33,159 nt of DNA from Parcubacteria group bacterium GW2011_GWA2_48_9. Lineage in GTDB: Bacteria; Patescibacteriota; Patescibacteriia; UBA10025. How positions within the stretch are numbered: the first letter of the stretch is position 1; the number at the start of each line of letters is the position of its first letter. The position numbers and the translations under genes were made by a program. Shown piece by piece: positions 14,473-21,536 of this stretch. The stretch is taken from positions 1 through 33,159 of the forward strand of contig LCPQ01000022.1 of assembly GCA_001003705.1 (NCBI GenBank). The letters are read 5' to 3'. The notes under the pieces were generated by a model. That model did not search any database. It was not told where the DNA came from and worked only from the letters and a program-made list of their open reading frames with translations.

Positions 14473-14587
14473 AATGAATCTTCACTCACCTACGTTTGAA
14501 TGTACTAAGCAGTCCCGCCGAAGTTCTTACGGAGGCGGGGCCACCCAAGCGAGCCGAATCAAAGTGTCACTGTCCTAACGAATGAAT
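14440..14587 (+). repeat. Duplicated gene 3' tail with a hairpin between the copies
   Basis: 14440-14479 (end of the repeat protein through its stop and AATGAAT) is repeated in diverged form at 14546-14587. Both encode QASRIKV.LS and a TAA, and both run into AATGAAT; in the second copy this is the start of the kinase gene. The period is 106 nt. Between them CCCGCC (14514-14519) pairs with GGCGGG (14534-14539). Most differences are synonymous, so the second copy was once read as protein. Confidence 0.65.
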
Positions 14588-15661
14588 ACAACAAGTCGTC
14601 CATTGCGACTAAGTCTCAGTAATGTTGGGGAATACCTTGTCCAACAGAAACAGAAGCTTCCTTTTTACATGAATTCTATCCGCACCATTAAAGAGGTAGC
14701 TGAATACAGTAATAACAACTACTTGTTTGAGATTACTGTCTCCCGATCGGGAATTCAAAAACGCTACTTTCTCAAGCAGTCGCAGCAGTACAACAAACGG
14801 AGCGCGCAGCTCAGAAAACCAATAACAATACCACCAGCGCGGATACTCGGAGAAATTCACTTGATTAACAGGTTAGAACAACTTTGGGGTCGCACAACGG
14901 TCCCTCATATATTTTTTTACGATACGAAAAACTTTGTTTTCCTCATGTCTGACATAAAGGCAAAAGGAAAGTATCTCATTGATGAATTCGCAAAACATCG
15001 TGTACACCCAGAAATCGGTAAAACGCTTGGAAGGTATTTAGGACGGCTTCATGCAACAAGCTATCGTCCGCACGGAACGTGCGGGATAAATCCGGACTAC
15101 CAACGGTTCATGCTTCGTTTTTTTTATAACAAACACTGGGGCTATGGCGCACGCAAGTTCTTTCCGTCACGCATGGTGGGCTCTTTTTACCGGGAAGTGA
15201 ACAAAGTCCCCGCAACAATCATTTGGGGCGACCCGGTCTACCGCAACATATTCATTCGCGGCAAAGAAAGAATCGGTTGCATCGATTTTGACCACGCGGT
15301 GCTCTACGACCCCATGCACGACCTCGGTGTCCTCACGGCACACTGGGTATGGATGTGGATAAAAGGGAATACAAAGCTGAAATACGACTCTGAAAAGTTC
15401 TTAACATCGTGTACCGCCTCATATTGGCGTCAATGGAACAAACAGCCCAAATTGACTGCAAAAGAACAAACGGCCATGCGAGAACGTCTCCTTCAATGGA
15501 TTGGTATCTACTTGCTGTCACGCACCGATGGAAGGTCCGGGTCATATTTCAAACCATGGCCGGCTTGGGAGAAGCGGATCAGACAGTTGGGTATCCAACT
15601 TTTCAAAGGGGGGGAAAATACCTTGACCGCCCGACTTAAGAAGCTACTATCTGTAGTATGA
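14582..15661 (+). CDS. APH/choline-kinase-fold phosphotransferase
   Basis: 359 residues. Kinase-like elements are YFLKQS (Lys65), GEIHLI (Glu91), a FVFLMSDI hinge strand, LGRYLGRLHA, the catalytic loop WGDPVYRNIF (Asp217, Asn in RNIF) and the metal motif IDFDHA (about 234-239). The usual HGD of aminoglycoside phosphotransferases is WGD here. The fold phosphorylates small hydroxyl substrates (antibiotics, choline, homoserine, methylthioribose); the substrate cannot be read. Its stop overlaps the start of the first phosphoribosyltransferase-like gene by 4 nt (ATGA), and two more such genes follow, which suggests it phosphorylates a sugar, nucleoside or other PRTase-linked compound. That is inference. 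It starts 8 nt after the duplicated tail of the repeat-protein gene. Confidence 0.8.
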   Translation: MNTTSRPLRLSLSNVGEYLVQQKQKLPFYMNSIRTIKEVAEYSNNNYLFEITVSRSGIQKRYFLKQSQQYNKRSAQLRKPITIPPARILGEIHLINRLEQLWGRTTVPHIFFYDTKNFVFLMSDIKAKGKYLIDEFAKHRVHPEIGKTLGRYLGRLHATSYRPHGTCGINPDYQRFMLRFFYNKHWGYGARKFFPSRMVGSFYREVNKVPATIIWGDPVYRNIFIRGKERIGCIDFDHAVLYDPMHDLGVLTAHWVWMWIKGNTKLKYDSEKFLTSCTASYWRQWNKQPKLTAKEQTAMRERLLQWIGIYLLSRTDGRSGSYFKPWPAWEKRIRQLGIQLFKGGENTLTARLKKLLSVV

Positions 15662-16307
15662 ACATACAGAATCCGGAGCTCATTAAACGGCTGGGGACAT
15701 TCCCGAATCTTTACACGCTGGTGCCAGTACTGACCAGTTATGGGCTGATTCCGGCTGATTTCTCCCGCGGCGTAGTGGGAGAACCCGCCATCCTGCGGTT
15801 GATAGCGGAGGAGTTTACACGACTCATCGATTTTTCGGAAGTTGACGTGGTCGCCGGCATCGATTTATCGGGGGATCCCGAGTGCTCCTCGTAGATGATT
15901 CAATGGCCGCGGCAAAAACGAAGCACGACAGGGCTTTGAAACTTGAGGAATTGGGGGCAAAAGTGACTGGCGTGGCAGTACTCATTTACGGCGAATACCA
16001 TGTTGATAGGTTTAAGGAAAAATACCAGGATGTTTTTGACAGCCAGGCGTGGTTTGATAAGAGCGGCATAGATCTTTCTTACCTTGTCACATGGAAAGAG
16101 CTTGCCGATCTTCAGCTGAAGCACGGAACGATTGAAAAAGACTTCAACGAGATAGTGAGAGAAGCTCTTCACTGGGACGCCTGGGAAGATGACGGCGAAG
16201 GATATCTGACTAAAATGGTGCGCTGCTTTAATAATCATAATGTACCAATGCCGGACTACGTTACCGACTACTATATATCCAAGGGTATTGATCTTGGTAA
16301 ACTCTGA
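15658..16307 (+). pseudogene. PyrE-like phosphoribosyltransferase broken by internal deletion and frameshift
   Basis: The first frame (15658-15894) runs to VVAGIDLSG. A second frame carries RVLLVDDSMAAAKTK (the PRPP-binding loop) and the C-terminal part to 16307. In the intact paralogue at 16318 the matching pieces (AGCEFAG and AILVDDASGRG) are separated by about 37-38 residues that are absent here, so the break at about 15868-15882 removed roughly 110 nt and changed frame. The start overlaps the kinase stop by 4 nt. The C-terminal region is well preserved, so the loss is either recent or an assembly fault. No internal start codon would make a complete enzyme. Confidence 0.78.
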
Positions 16308-16317
16308 AGAAAGCCAA

Positions 16318-17070
16318 ATGGACTATTTCGTCGCTGACAAGAAAGGGAAAGAACGGATCTGCCAGGCGTTAATTGACGAAAAGGCGCTCATGTTCGGGAA
16401 GATTATCCCGTCAATCAACGCGTCGCCTTTTTACATTGAAACGCGCTGGCTTTTCTCATCTCCCAAACACCTGAAGCTTGTAGCACAAGAAATGACTACA
16501 ATCATCAAAAAGCTCGACGTAGACCTCATAGCAGGATGTGAATTTGCCGGTGTGCCACTGGCATCCGTCGTTTCCCTCGAAACTGGACTGCCCGCAGTTT
16601 ACATCAGAAAAAAGCCGAAAGAGTACGGAAGCAAGTCCGCCATTGTAGGACAAGTAAACGGGACTAAAGCCATTTTAGTTGACGATGCGTCAGGCAGAGG
16701 AGCAAACAAAGAACTGTTCGCAAAGTACCTAGAAGCTGAGGGAGTGCGGGTAACCGACATGATCGTCATTTACTGGACCAACCATCCGCTAGTCCCGTGG
16801 TATGAAGAGCATGGGGTGCGGCATCACCAGCTGTTTCTCTTTGAAGACTTCGCGCACTACGCGCGAGATGTGGGATATATTTCTGAAACGCTCCACGATA
16901 TGATCTGGGACTGGTGGAAAGATTATAACATGGAAAGGCGCTCCCTTGATTTCAAGCGCTGGGATAGAGTTTTCGAACAGGCGAAAAAAGAGGGCTTCAC
17001 AATATTCAACGTTTCGAATGAGCGTGTTGAGATCCGATCACTCGGTCTCGAGCAGGAAATCCACTGCTGA
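16318..17070 (+). CDS. PyrE-like type I phosphoribosyltransferase
   Basis: 250 residues from ATG 16318; a longer frame from 16240 would overlap the preceding gene and is not favoured. Core motifs are LIAGCEFAGVPLAS (about 78-91), VYIRKKPKEYG (flexible-loop strand, orotate-PRTase-like) and the PRPP loop AILVDDASGRGANK (about 119-132). These enzymes join PRPP to a base. The C-terminal extension of about 100 residues, rich in W and D (WDWWKDYNMERRSLDFKRWD), is not typical of PyrE, so another base or acceptor is possible. It follows its broken paralogue by 10 nt. Its last 33 nt overlap the convergent LOG-like gene, and the final residues (about SLGLEQEIHC) look as if they were supplied by that gene's DNA. 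Confidence 0.82.
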   Translation: MDYFVADKKGKERICQALIDEKALMFGKIIPSINASPFYIETRWLFSSPKHLKLVAQEMTTIIKKLDVDLIAGCEFAGVPLASVVSLETGLPAVYIRKKPKEYGSKSAIVGQVNGTKAILVDDASGRGANKELFAKYLEAEGVRVTDMIVIYWTNHPLVPWYEEHGVRHHQLFLFEDFAHYARDVGYISETLHDMIWDWWKDYNMERRSLDFKRWDRVFEQAKKEGFTIFNVSNERVEIRSLGLEQEIHC

Positions 17071-17619
17071 CTTCACATGGTCGGCCGGAAAGTAGTAGAA
17101 CCAGTCCCGGCCATCTGCGTTGAAGTCGAACAGCGCGCTGATCGCAGTGATCTGACTGACAGGCCAGCCGAGCAGCACGAATTGCTTGAGGTTGCCGGCC
17201 TGCGCATCACGGAGCGCGAATGTGATGGTGGCAAACAAATGTGCCATGGTTCCTTCCTGACCGGGAAAGAACACGTAGGCGTCGGCGTTCGCCGCCCAGT
17301 CGACGAGGCGAAGCGCCCAGCCGATGCGGCTGACTTTGGTAGGACTGTGCCAGCGCTGGTACTCCGGATCATCGTTGACCGTCAAGGCCAACGAGCCGTA
17401 GCAGCGAACCCGATCTCCCGAAACATCGTTCGGAAACTCGGAAGCCGCGTGCCACACGCACGGCACACCCACTTCCTCCAGAATCCTGGGAATCTTCCCC
17501 TGTGAACCAACGAGGCAGGTGCAGCCCCGTTCCAGCATCAGAGTCCCAAACTGACGGATCAATGCCTCCGTCTTCGGATCGGGATTTCGGCTACCCTGAA
17601 TGTAAATCCGCTTTGGCAT
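17038..17619 (-). CDS. LOG/TIGR00725-like Rossmann protein
   Basis: 193 residues. ATG 17619 is chosen because AGGAG lies 8 nt upstream; the frame's earlier GTG (17628) overlaps that SD. The sequence has a Rossmann-like start (RIYIQGSRNPDP), a middle LRLVDWAANADAYVFFPGQEGTMAHLF, and FVLLGWP. PGQEGTMAHL sits where LOG-family proteins have PGGxGTxxE, with Gly to Gln and Glu to His changes, so nucleotide-5'-monophosphate hydrolase activity is doubtful. It is a stand-alone unit with its own consensus promoter, opposite to the PRTase cluster, and is visibly more GC-rich than its neighbours. These traits suggest later arrival. No terminator is seen where it overlaps the PRTase. Confidence 0.65.
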   Translation of the reverse strand: MPKRIYIQGSRNPDPKTEALIRQFGTLMLERGCTCLVGSQGKIPRILEEVGVPCVWHAASEFPNDVSGDRVRCYGSLALTVNDDPEYQRWHSPTKVSRIGWALRLVDWAANADAYVFFPGQEGTMAHLFATITFALRDAQAGNLKQFVLLGWPVSQITAISALFDFNADGRDWFYYFPADHVKSAVDFLLETE

Positions 17620-17678
17620 TGCGGACACTCCTCTCTATTGGAATACTGCGTTCTTTGTTTCTATGTTAAAAACAGTAT

Positions 17679-17707
17679 ACTATACAGTAAGAAAGTGGGT
17701 TTGTCAA
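17679..17707 (-). promoter_or_regulatory. Consensus promoter of the LOG-like gene
   Basis: Minus strand TTGACA (17702-17707), 17-nt spacer, TATAGT (17679-17684). Start near 17672, leader of about 53 nt. Confidence 0.9.
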
Positions 17708-17762
17708 TCCACTATGGAAACGGCGGCTTTGAACATTTGCATTATAGTTGACAACAGAAATC

Positions 17763-18431
17763 ATGACACCTAAAGAACGCCTCATCCATGTTATTGCGAC
17801 AACACCGGGGGTGATGAAAATCGGGCCAGTATACACCACGAGCGGTTTAGTGGTGCCAGTAATTCCGGATCTGCGAAAACTCTACTCACTCCCAAAAGCC
17901 TTGAAACTCATCACGTCATTGCTTGTTAAAGATGCGAAGAAGTTCAACATCAAACTGCTTGCTGGGATAGAAACTGCGGGTATCCCGCTCGTAGGAGCCA
18001 TGTCAGTAGTTTCTGGAATTCCAATGGTGTACGTAAGAAAGAAGCCTCACACCGGGTGGAACCAGTCAATCATTGAAGGACTCTTCGCACCAAAGGCGCG
18101 CACCGCGCTCGTCGATGATGCATTAACCATTAGCAAGCAGAAAACGTACTTCATTCAGAAACTAAAAAATGTACTTCGTATCAAAGCAATCCTCGTCATC
18201 TGGGATTCGAGCTATCCGGCCAGGTTCCGCGTACCAATTGCCAAATACCGCGTCACCGTGAAAGCCCTCGTCTCTAAATACGAAGTGATGAACTACATGA
18301 AAGAGAAAAAACTTATGCGCGATGACACGTACCAGGTAATGAGAGCGCAAACTGAAAACCCGATGCACTGGCACCGCGAGGCAAAAAACTGGAAACTGCT
18401 TTTGAAAATACGGCGACGGGGAACACTCTGA
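17763..18431 (+). CDS. PyrE-like phosphoribosyltransferase paralogue
   Basis: 222 residues from ATG 17763; a TTG at 17748 is in frame but overlaps a TATAGT -10-like element at 17743-17748. Motifs are KLLAGIETAGIPLVGA, VYVRKKPHTG and the PRPP loop TALVDDALTISKQK, where the usual T/S-G-x-T end of the loop is altered. The order of motifs is that of orotate phosphoribosyltransferase. A basic C-terminal tail (KLLLKIRRRGTL) follows. It is the third member of this family within 3 kb and is separated from the others by the LOG-like gene. Which base it uses is unknown; the changed loop could mean altered or lost catalysis. Confidence 0.8.
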   Translation: MTPKERLIHVIATTPGVMKIGPVYTTSGLVVPVIPDLRKLYSLPKALKLITSLLVKDAKKFNIKLLAGIETAGIPLVGAMSVVSGIPMVYVRKKPHTGWNQSIIEGLFAPKARTALVDDALTISKQKTYFIQKLKNVLRIKAILVIWDSSYPARFRVPIAKYRVTVKALVSKYEVMNYMKEKKLMRDDTYQVMRAQTENPMHWHREAKNWKLLLKIRRRGTL

Positions 18432-18442
18432 ATTGAAACGAC

Positions 18443-19030
18443 CTACGCCTTACTTTGAGTACCGAGGGCCGTGCCAGCTTGAGGAGTAGGTGCGGCTGTT
18501 TGCGGAGTCTGGGACTTCACATACTGGGCATGCAACTCCATGACACTGCGTGCCGTCTCATATGGATGCGGCACCTGTTCGAATACGAACTGGCTCTGTT
18601 CACCTGCCGTTTGGATCCTGATATTTCCGTACCGCATCATGGTGGCGATAAATCCATGGACGTCACTCGTGACATCCTGCACCCGGTCTAGTGAGAGTTC
18701 GGCAACGGTCCGTGAAAACAGCCCTTTTTGCTCTATAGCAATGATGCGGTCCTTCGTCACTACCCACACGTCAAGGTAATAATCAATCCAGGAAATAAAA
18801 AGAAATAACACTATACACAGCGCATAAATGCTGATAGCCATAACGACTAATACATACCCGAGACTTGTGCGATCATGCAGTATCTCCGTGTACCGTGACA
18901 ACAATAGGTAAACCACCAATGGAACGATCGCGGCTATGCACAGAAAGAAAATCTGCCGTACGAGTACGAGCCAATGCCGCCTGATAAGCATGATAACTTG
19001 CTCGCCTTCTTTTTGTCCGGGGAAATACAT
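18443..19030 (-). CDS. Bacterial PH-domain (bPH2) membrane protein
   Basis: 195 residues. It begins MYFPGQKEGEQVIMLIRRHW, has two membrane helices (about 25-45 and 60-82), then the bPH2 core: DVWVVTKDRIIAIEQKGLFSRTVAELSLDRVQDV followed by YGNIRIQTAG. This matches the YdbS/YdbT-like DUF304 family, membrane proteins of unclear biochemical role. The tail is Pro/Gln/Thr-rich. It begins 4 nt after the stop of the 79-residue membrane protein and is the last gene of the minus-strand group from 21183. Confidence 0.85.
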   Translation of the reverse strand: MYFPGQKEGEQVIMLIRRHWLVLVRQIFFLCIAAIVPLVVYLLLSRYTEILHDRTSLGYVLVVMAISIYALCIVLFLFISWIDYYLDVWVVTKDRIIAIEQKGLFSRTVAELSLDRVQDVTSDVHGFIATMMRYGNIRIQTAGEQSQFVFEQVPHPYETARSVMELHAQYVKSQTPQTAAPTPQAGTALGTQSKA

Positions 19031-19033
19031 ACG

Positions 19034-19273
19034 TTATGAAAATGTTGGAAATACGATGTCGATAGTCTGGCTCCAATTGACCCCCTGCAAGGCAACCCAC
19101 GTCCACACAAGGATGGCAAGTGTAAGTGCCGTGTATACATATACGCTCACCTGCGCGACGCGGTTCTTCGGGGCAAACCGAAAAACGTGGTAGAAGCTGA
19201 ATATAGACGCAAACAGTACTATAACCACGATGACCACGTAGAGGAGCGGAATAATCCAATAGGGAATACTCAT
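19034..19273 (-). CDS. Small two-pass membrane protein
   Basis: 79 residues with a long hydrophobic helix near the N-terminus (YVVIVVIVLFASIFSF), a short basic loop (RFAPKNRVAQ) and a second helix (YTALTLAILVWTWVAL). It lies between ruvB (9 nt upstream) and the PH-domain gene (4 nt downstream), so it is cotranscribed. The basic loop predicts that the loop is cytoplasmic. No named family is recognised. Confidence 0.7.
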   Translation of the reverse strand: MSIPYWIIPLLYVVIVVIVLFASIFSFYHVFRFAPKNRVAQVSVYVYTALTLAILVWTWVALQGVNWSQTIDIVFPTFS

Positions 19274-19282
19274 ATATGCATC

Positions 19283-20181
19283 TTACATCAGCCTCCGCTG
19301 GAGGTCAGCAGGCGGTGTTTGGCCGAGGTGCTCGTAGGCGGCCTTTGTGGCTGCTCGACCACGAGAGGTGCGCTTCAGGAAACCTAACTGCAATAAGAAG
19401 GGCTCATAGAGATCTTCGATCGTGTCCATGTCCTCACCGATGGATGCGGCGATGGTATTAAGGCCTACCGGTCCGCCTCCGTGCTTATCCATCAGGAACG
19501 TTTCAACAATCGATTGGCAATGCGGGGAGTCCACCGCGCTCGACGGGCAATGTACTCGTGAGCGGGAGGCTTGAGGTCTACATTGAGAATCCGCGCTGAA
19601 CGGAGAAGAATTTTTTCAATATCTTGCTCGGTGTAGAAATCGAGATGGTATGAGACGCCGAACCGATCGCGAAGGGGGGCTGAAAGAAGATGGGGCTTCG
19701 TCGTTGCTCCGATGAGGGTAAAATGCGGCAGTTCAATTCTCATCGTCCGGGCGGAGGGTCCTTTGCCAACAATGAGGTCTAAAGCAAATTCTTCGAGGGC
19801 AGGATACAGCATTTCTTCGACAGTCCGGCGCAAACGGTGTACTTCATCGATAAATAAAATATCACCTTCTTCGAGGTTGGTTAAAATAGCGGCAATATCC
19901 CCACCGTGCTCAACCGCGGGACCGCTCGTGATGCGGATATTTGCCCCTATCTCTCGGGCAATAATATGCGCGAGAGTCGTTTTGCCTAAACCCGGACCAC
20001 CATGTAGAAGGACATGCTCTAACGGCTGTTTCCTTCGCCGCGCGGCTTCCAGAAAAATTTGCACGTTTTCTTTCACGCGCTCCTGGCCCACATACTCATC
20101 GAGTTTCTCGGGCCGCAGCTGCATATCCAATGTGGCGTCCTCCCGACCTTCGTTGGGGGATACGAGACGGCTATTCGTCAT
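19283..20181 (-). pseudogene. ruvB: ruvB, Holliday junction helicase gene broken by an internal deletion
   Basis: The first frame (20181 down to 19492) is clear Ruv[14 protein letters not shown], Walker [10 protein letters not shown], Walker B FIDEVHRL, the [18 protein letters not shown] sensor region and ending [11 protein letters not shown]. The C-terminal winged-helix part ([21 protein letters not shown]...[10 protein letters not shown]...) continues in another frame to 19283. About 38 residues that normally link them (from RVRDFA to the DR.LL segment) are missing. The junction lies in a 14-nt stretch at 19499-19512, where N-R-L-L-K-R coding and an expected R-L-L-E-T coding would look alike, so the loss could have occurred between short direct repeats. 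RuvB is nearly universal, so misassembly must be considered. It lies 15 nt downstream of the NIF3-like gene. Confidence 0.88.
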
Positions 20182-20196
20182 ATCCTTGTGGTATAG

Positions 20197-21183
20197 CTAA
20201 CGCTTTTTTGCGGTCTTCTTGGCATTCCGTGACACGCGGAGCAGCCCTGAACAGGGGATGATGGCGATTCCGCGTTTTTCGAGCCGATCAAGAAAAAGGT
20301 TCATGCCGATGGAGTCAGATGACATGTGCCCGGCTATAATAACATTGATATGGTGCTTTTCGGCTTCTCGTTTGTGTTCCTCTTTCATGTGCATCCCTAC
20401 AATAGTGCCAACTCCCGCTTGTGCCAGCCGTTCATACATGTCGCGCGAACCTTCGGTGCCCCCGGTAACCTCCGTGACGGCTATCTTTCCGGCAAACCTG
20501 CTTTCCATGCCCGCATAGAGCACAGGACCCGAACGCTGCTTTATGGCAACCTGATATTCGGGAACTGTTTTGAGAATAGTCATAACGTAACCCACAGTTT
20601 CAATCTTGCTACTATGCTGTTTAAGCAAATTTTTCAGATACGTCGCAACAAGATTATCAGTAGCTGTATGAAGACACATCAAGGGAAAGTCGAGTAGTTG
20701 CGCGGCATCCACGACGCGATTATGGTTGTAAGGATCGAGGGACCTCGAGACCTCGCTCATACGGACGTGCATCAATGATTCGGCAATATTGATGGGGACA
20801 CCGTACGTTGCCATCACTTCGGCCTGCAGGTGCATCACTTCATGGAGCGAAGCGAGTGCTGATCCCACCGGATGGTGCGACATGATCAAATCGATCTTTC
20901 TCCCCTTTTTGTTCAACTCGTGCGCGAGCAAGACTTCTTCGGTATCGAGGTCGATACCGACTATGATGGTGCGTATCGGCATATTGGGGTTATCGGCGAA
21001 AAACCGCGAATCACTGTACGGATTCCGCAGGCGCTCCATGTCAAAATACCTTTTCTGGTCCTTGGGCAGCGAGTCGTATTCTTCCTTTGCGCGCGCCAAA
21101 ACGCGTCTCGCTCTTGCTGGTCCGCGCAAGTCGTTTTTGATGGCGAGCTCGATGGCTAAATCGTAAATTTGTTGGATGGTCAT
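20197..21183 (-). CDS. NIF3/DUF34-like metal-binding protein
   Basis: 328 residues from ATG 21183. The frame extends to 21210, but the promoter at 21201-21229 would start transcription near 21194, and an AGGA lies just before 21183. Signatures are MSHHPVGSALASLHEV (metal-binding His pair), NIAESLMHVRMSE, TATDN, and near the C-terminus HHINVIIAGHMSSDSIGMN. NIF3-like proteins bind two metal ions and are found in all domains with debated function (often annotated GTP cyclohydrolase type 2). The N-terminal 70 residues are helical and not typical of the family. It heads the group nif3-like, ruvB, small membrane protein, PH-domain protein. The basic tail NAKKTAKKR is notable. Confidence 0.75.
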   Translation of the reverse strand: MTIQQIYDLAIELAIKNDLRGPARARRVLARAKEEYDSLPKDQKRYFDMERLRNPYSDSRFFADNPNMPIRTIIVGIDLDTEEVLLAHELNKKGRKIDLIMSHHPVGSALASLHEVMHLQAEVMATYGVPINIAESLMHVRMSEVSRSLDPYNHNRVVDAAQLLDFPLMCLHTATDNLVATYLKNLLKQHSSKIETVGYVMTILKTVPEYQVAIKQRSGPVLYAGMESRFAGKIAVTEVTGGTEGSRDMYERLAQAGVGTIVGMHMKEEHKREAEKHHINVIIAGHMSSDSIGMNLFLDRLEKRGIAIIPCSGLLRVSRNAKKTAKKR

Positions 21184-21200
21184 CATATCCTGTTGGTTTA

Positions 21201-21229
21201 AAAGTACCACGCGCTATGAGCCTTGACAA
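21201..21229 (-). promoter_or_regulatory. Promoter of the NIF3-ruvB group
   Basis: Minus strand TTGTCA (21224-21229), 17-nt spacer, TACTTT (21201-21206). Start near 21194, giving a leader of about 10 nt. Its -35 overlaps that of the divergent promoter by 5 nt. Confidence 0.55.
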
Positions 21230-21251
21230 GGGCGAAACCCTGTGCTACTAT
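21223..21251 (+). promoter_or_regulatory. Promoter of the leader peptide and membrane protein
   Basis: TTGACA (21223-21228), 17-nt spacer, TACTAT (21246-21251). Start near 21258; the transcript has a 279-nt leader before the main gene at 21537, containing a small open frame. Confidence 0.8.
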
Positions 21252-21360
21252 TGCCTGTTCGCTAAAAAATCCCTTCAAAAAACAGCGCGTAAAACGCTTT
21301 ACAGCTGCTCCAAATAAGAACCAGAGACCTGTGGACACGACAAGCATGGAGGTTATTCGT

Positions 21361-21450
21361 ATGGGTGTTTCAAGAGGGACCTTGTGTCCTTCTTCTTCCC
21401 TGCGAGTAATCTTCTTGTCCACAGTTCCCTGGTTTGTTATTTTGCAGTAA
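21361..21450 (+). CDS. 29-residue leader peptide with strong SD
   Basis: ATG 21361 is preceded by GGAGG (21348-21352) with an 8-nt spacer, an ideal ribosome binding site. The peptide begins MGVSRGTLCPSSS and continues as a hydrophobic stretch (RVIFLSTVPWFVILQ) to TAA 21448-21450. It lies in the long leader of the membrane-protein gene that starts 86 nt further on. It could be a small membrane peptide or an upstream frame that tunes translation of the next gene. No homologue is recognised. Confidence 0.5.
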   Translation: MGVSRGTLCPSSSLRVIFLSTVPWFVILQ

Positions 21451-21536
21451 GCTTGTATCAAAGTCAATAAACAGGAGGGATCTCTTTAACAAGTGAGCTC
21501 TCTATTGCAGTAAACCCCTCTTCCAAAGGAGGCTGT

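Noticed and set aside
14440-14587. Diversity-generating retroelement target and template repeats
   Set aside because: Differences between the two tails are mostly synonymous and not limited to adenine positions, and no reverse transcriptase is in the window.
17073-17505. Open frames on both strands overlapping the LOG-like gene
   Set aside because: These arise from high GC; only the 17038-17619 frame has SD, promoter and a recognisable fold.
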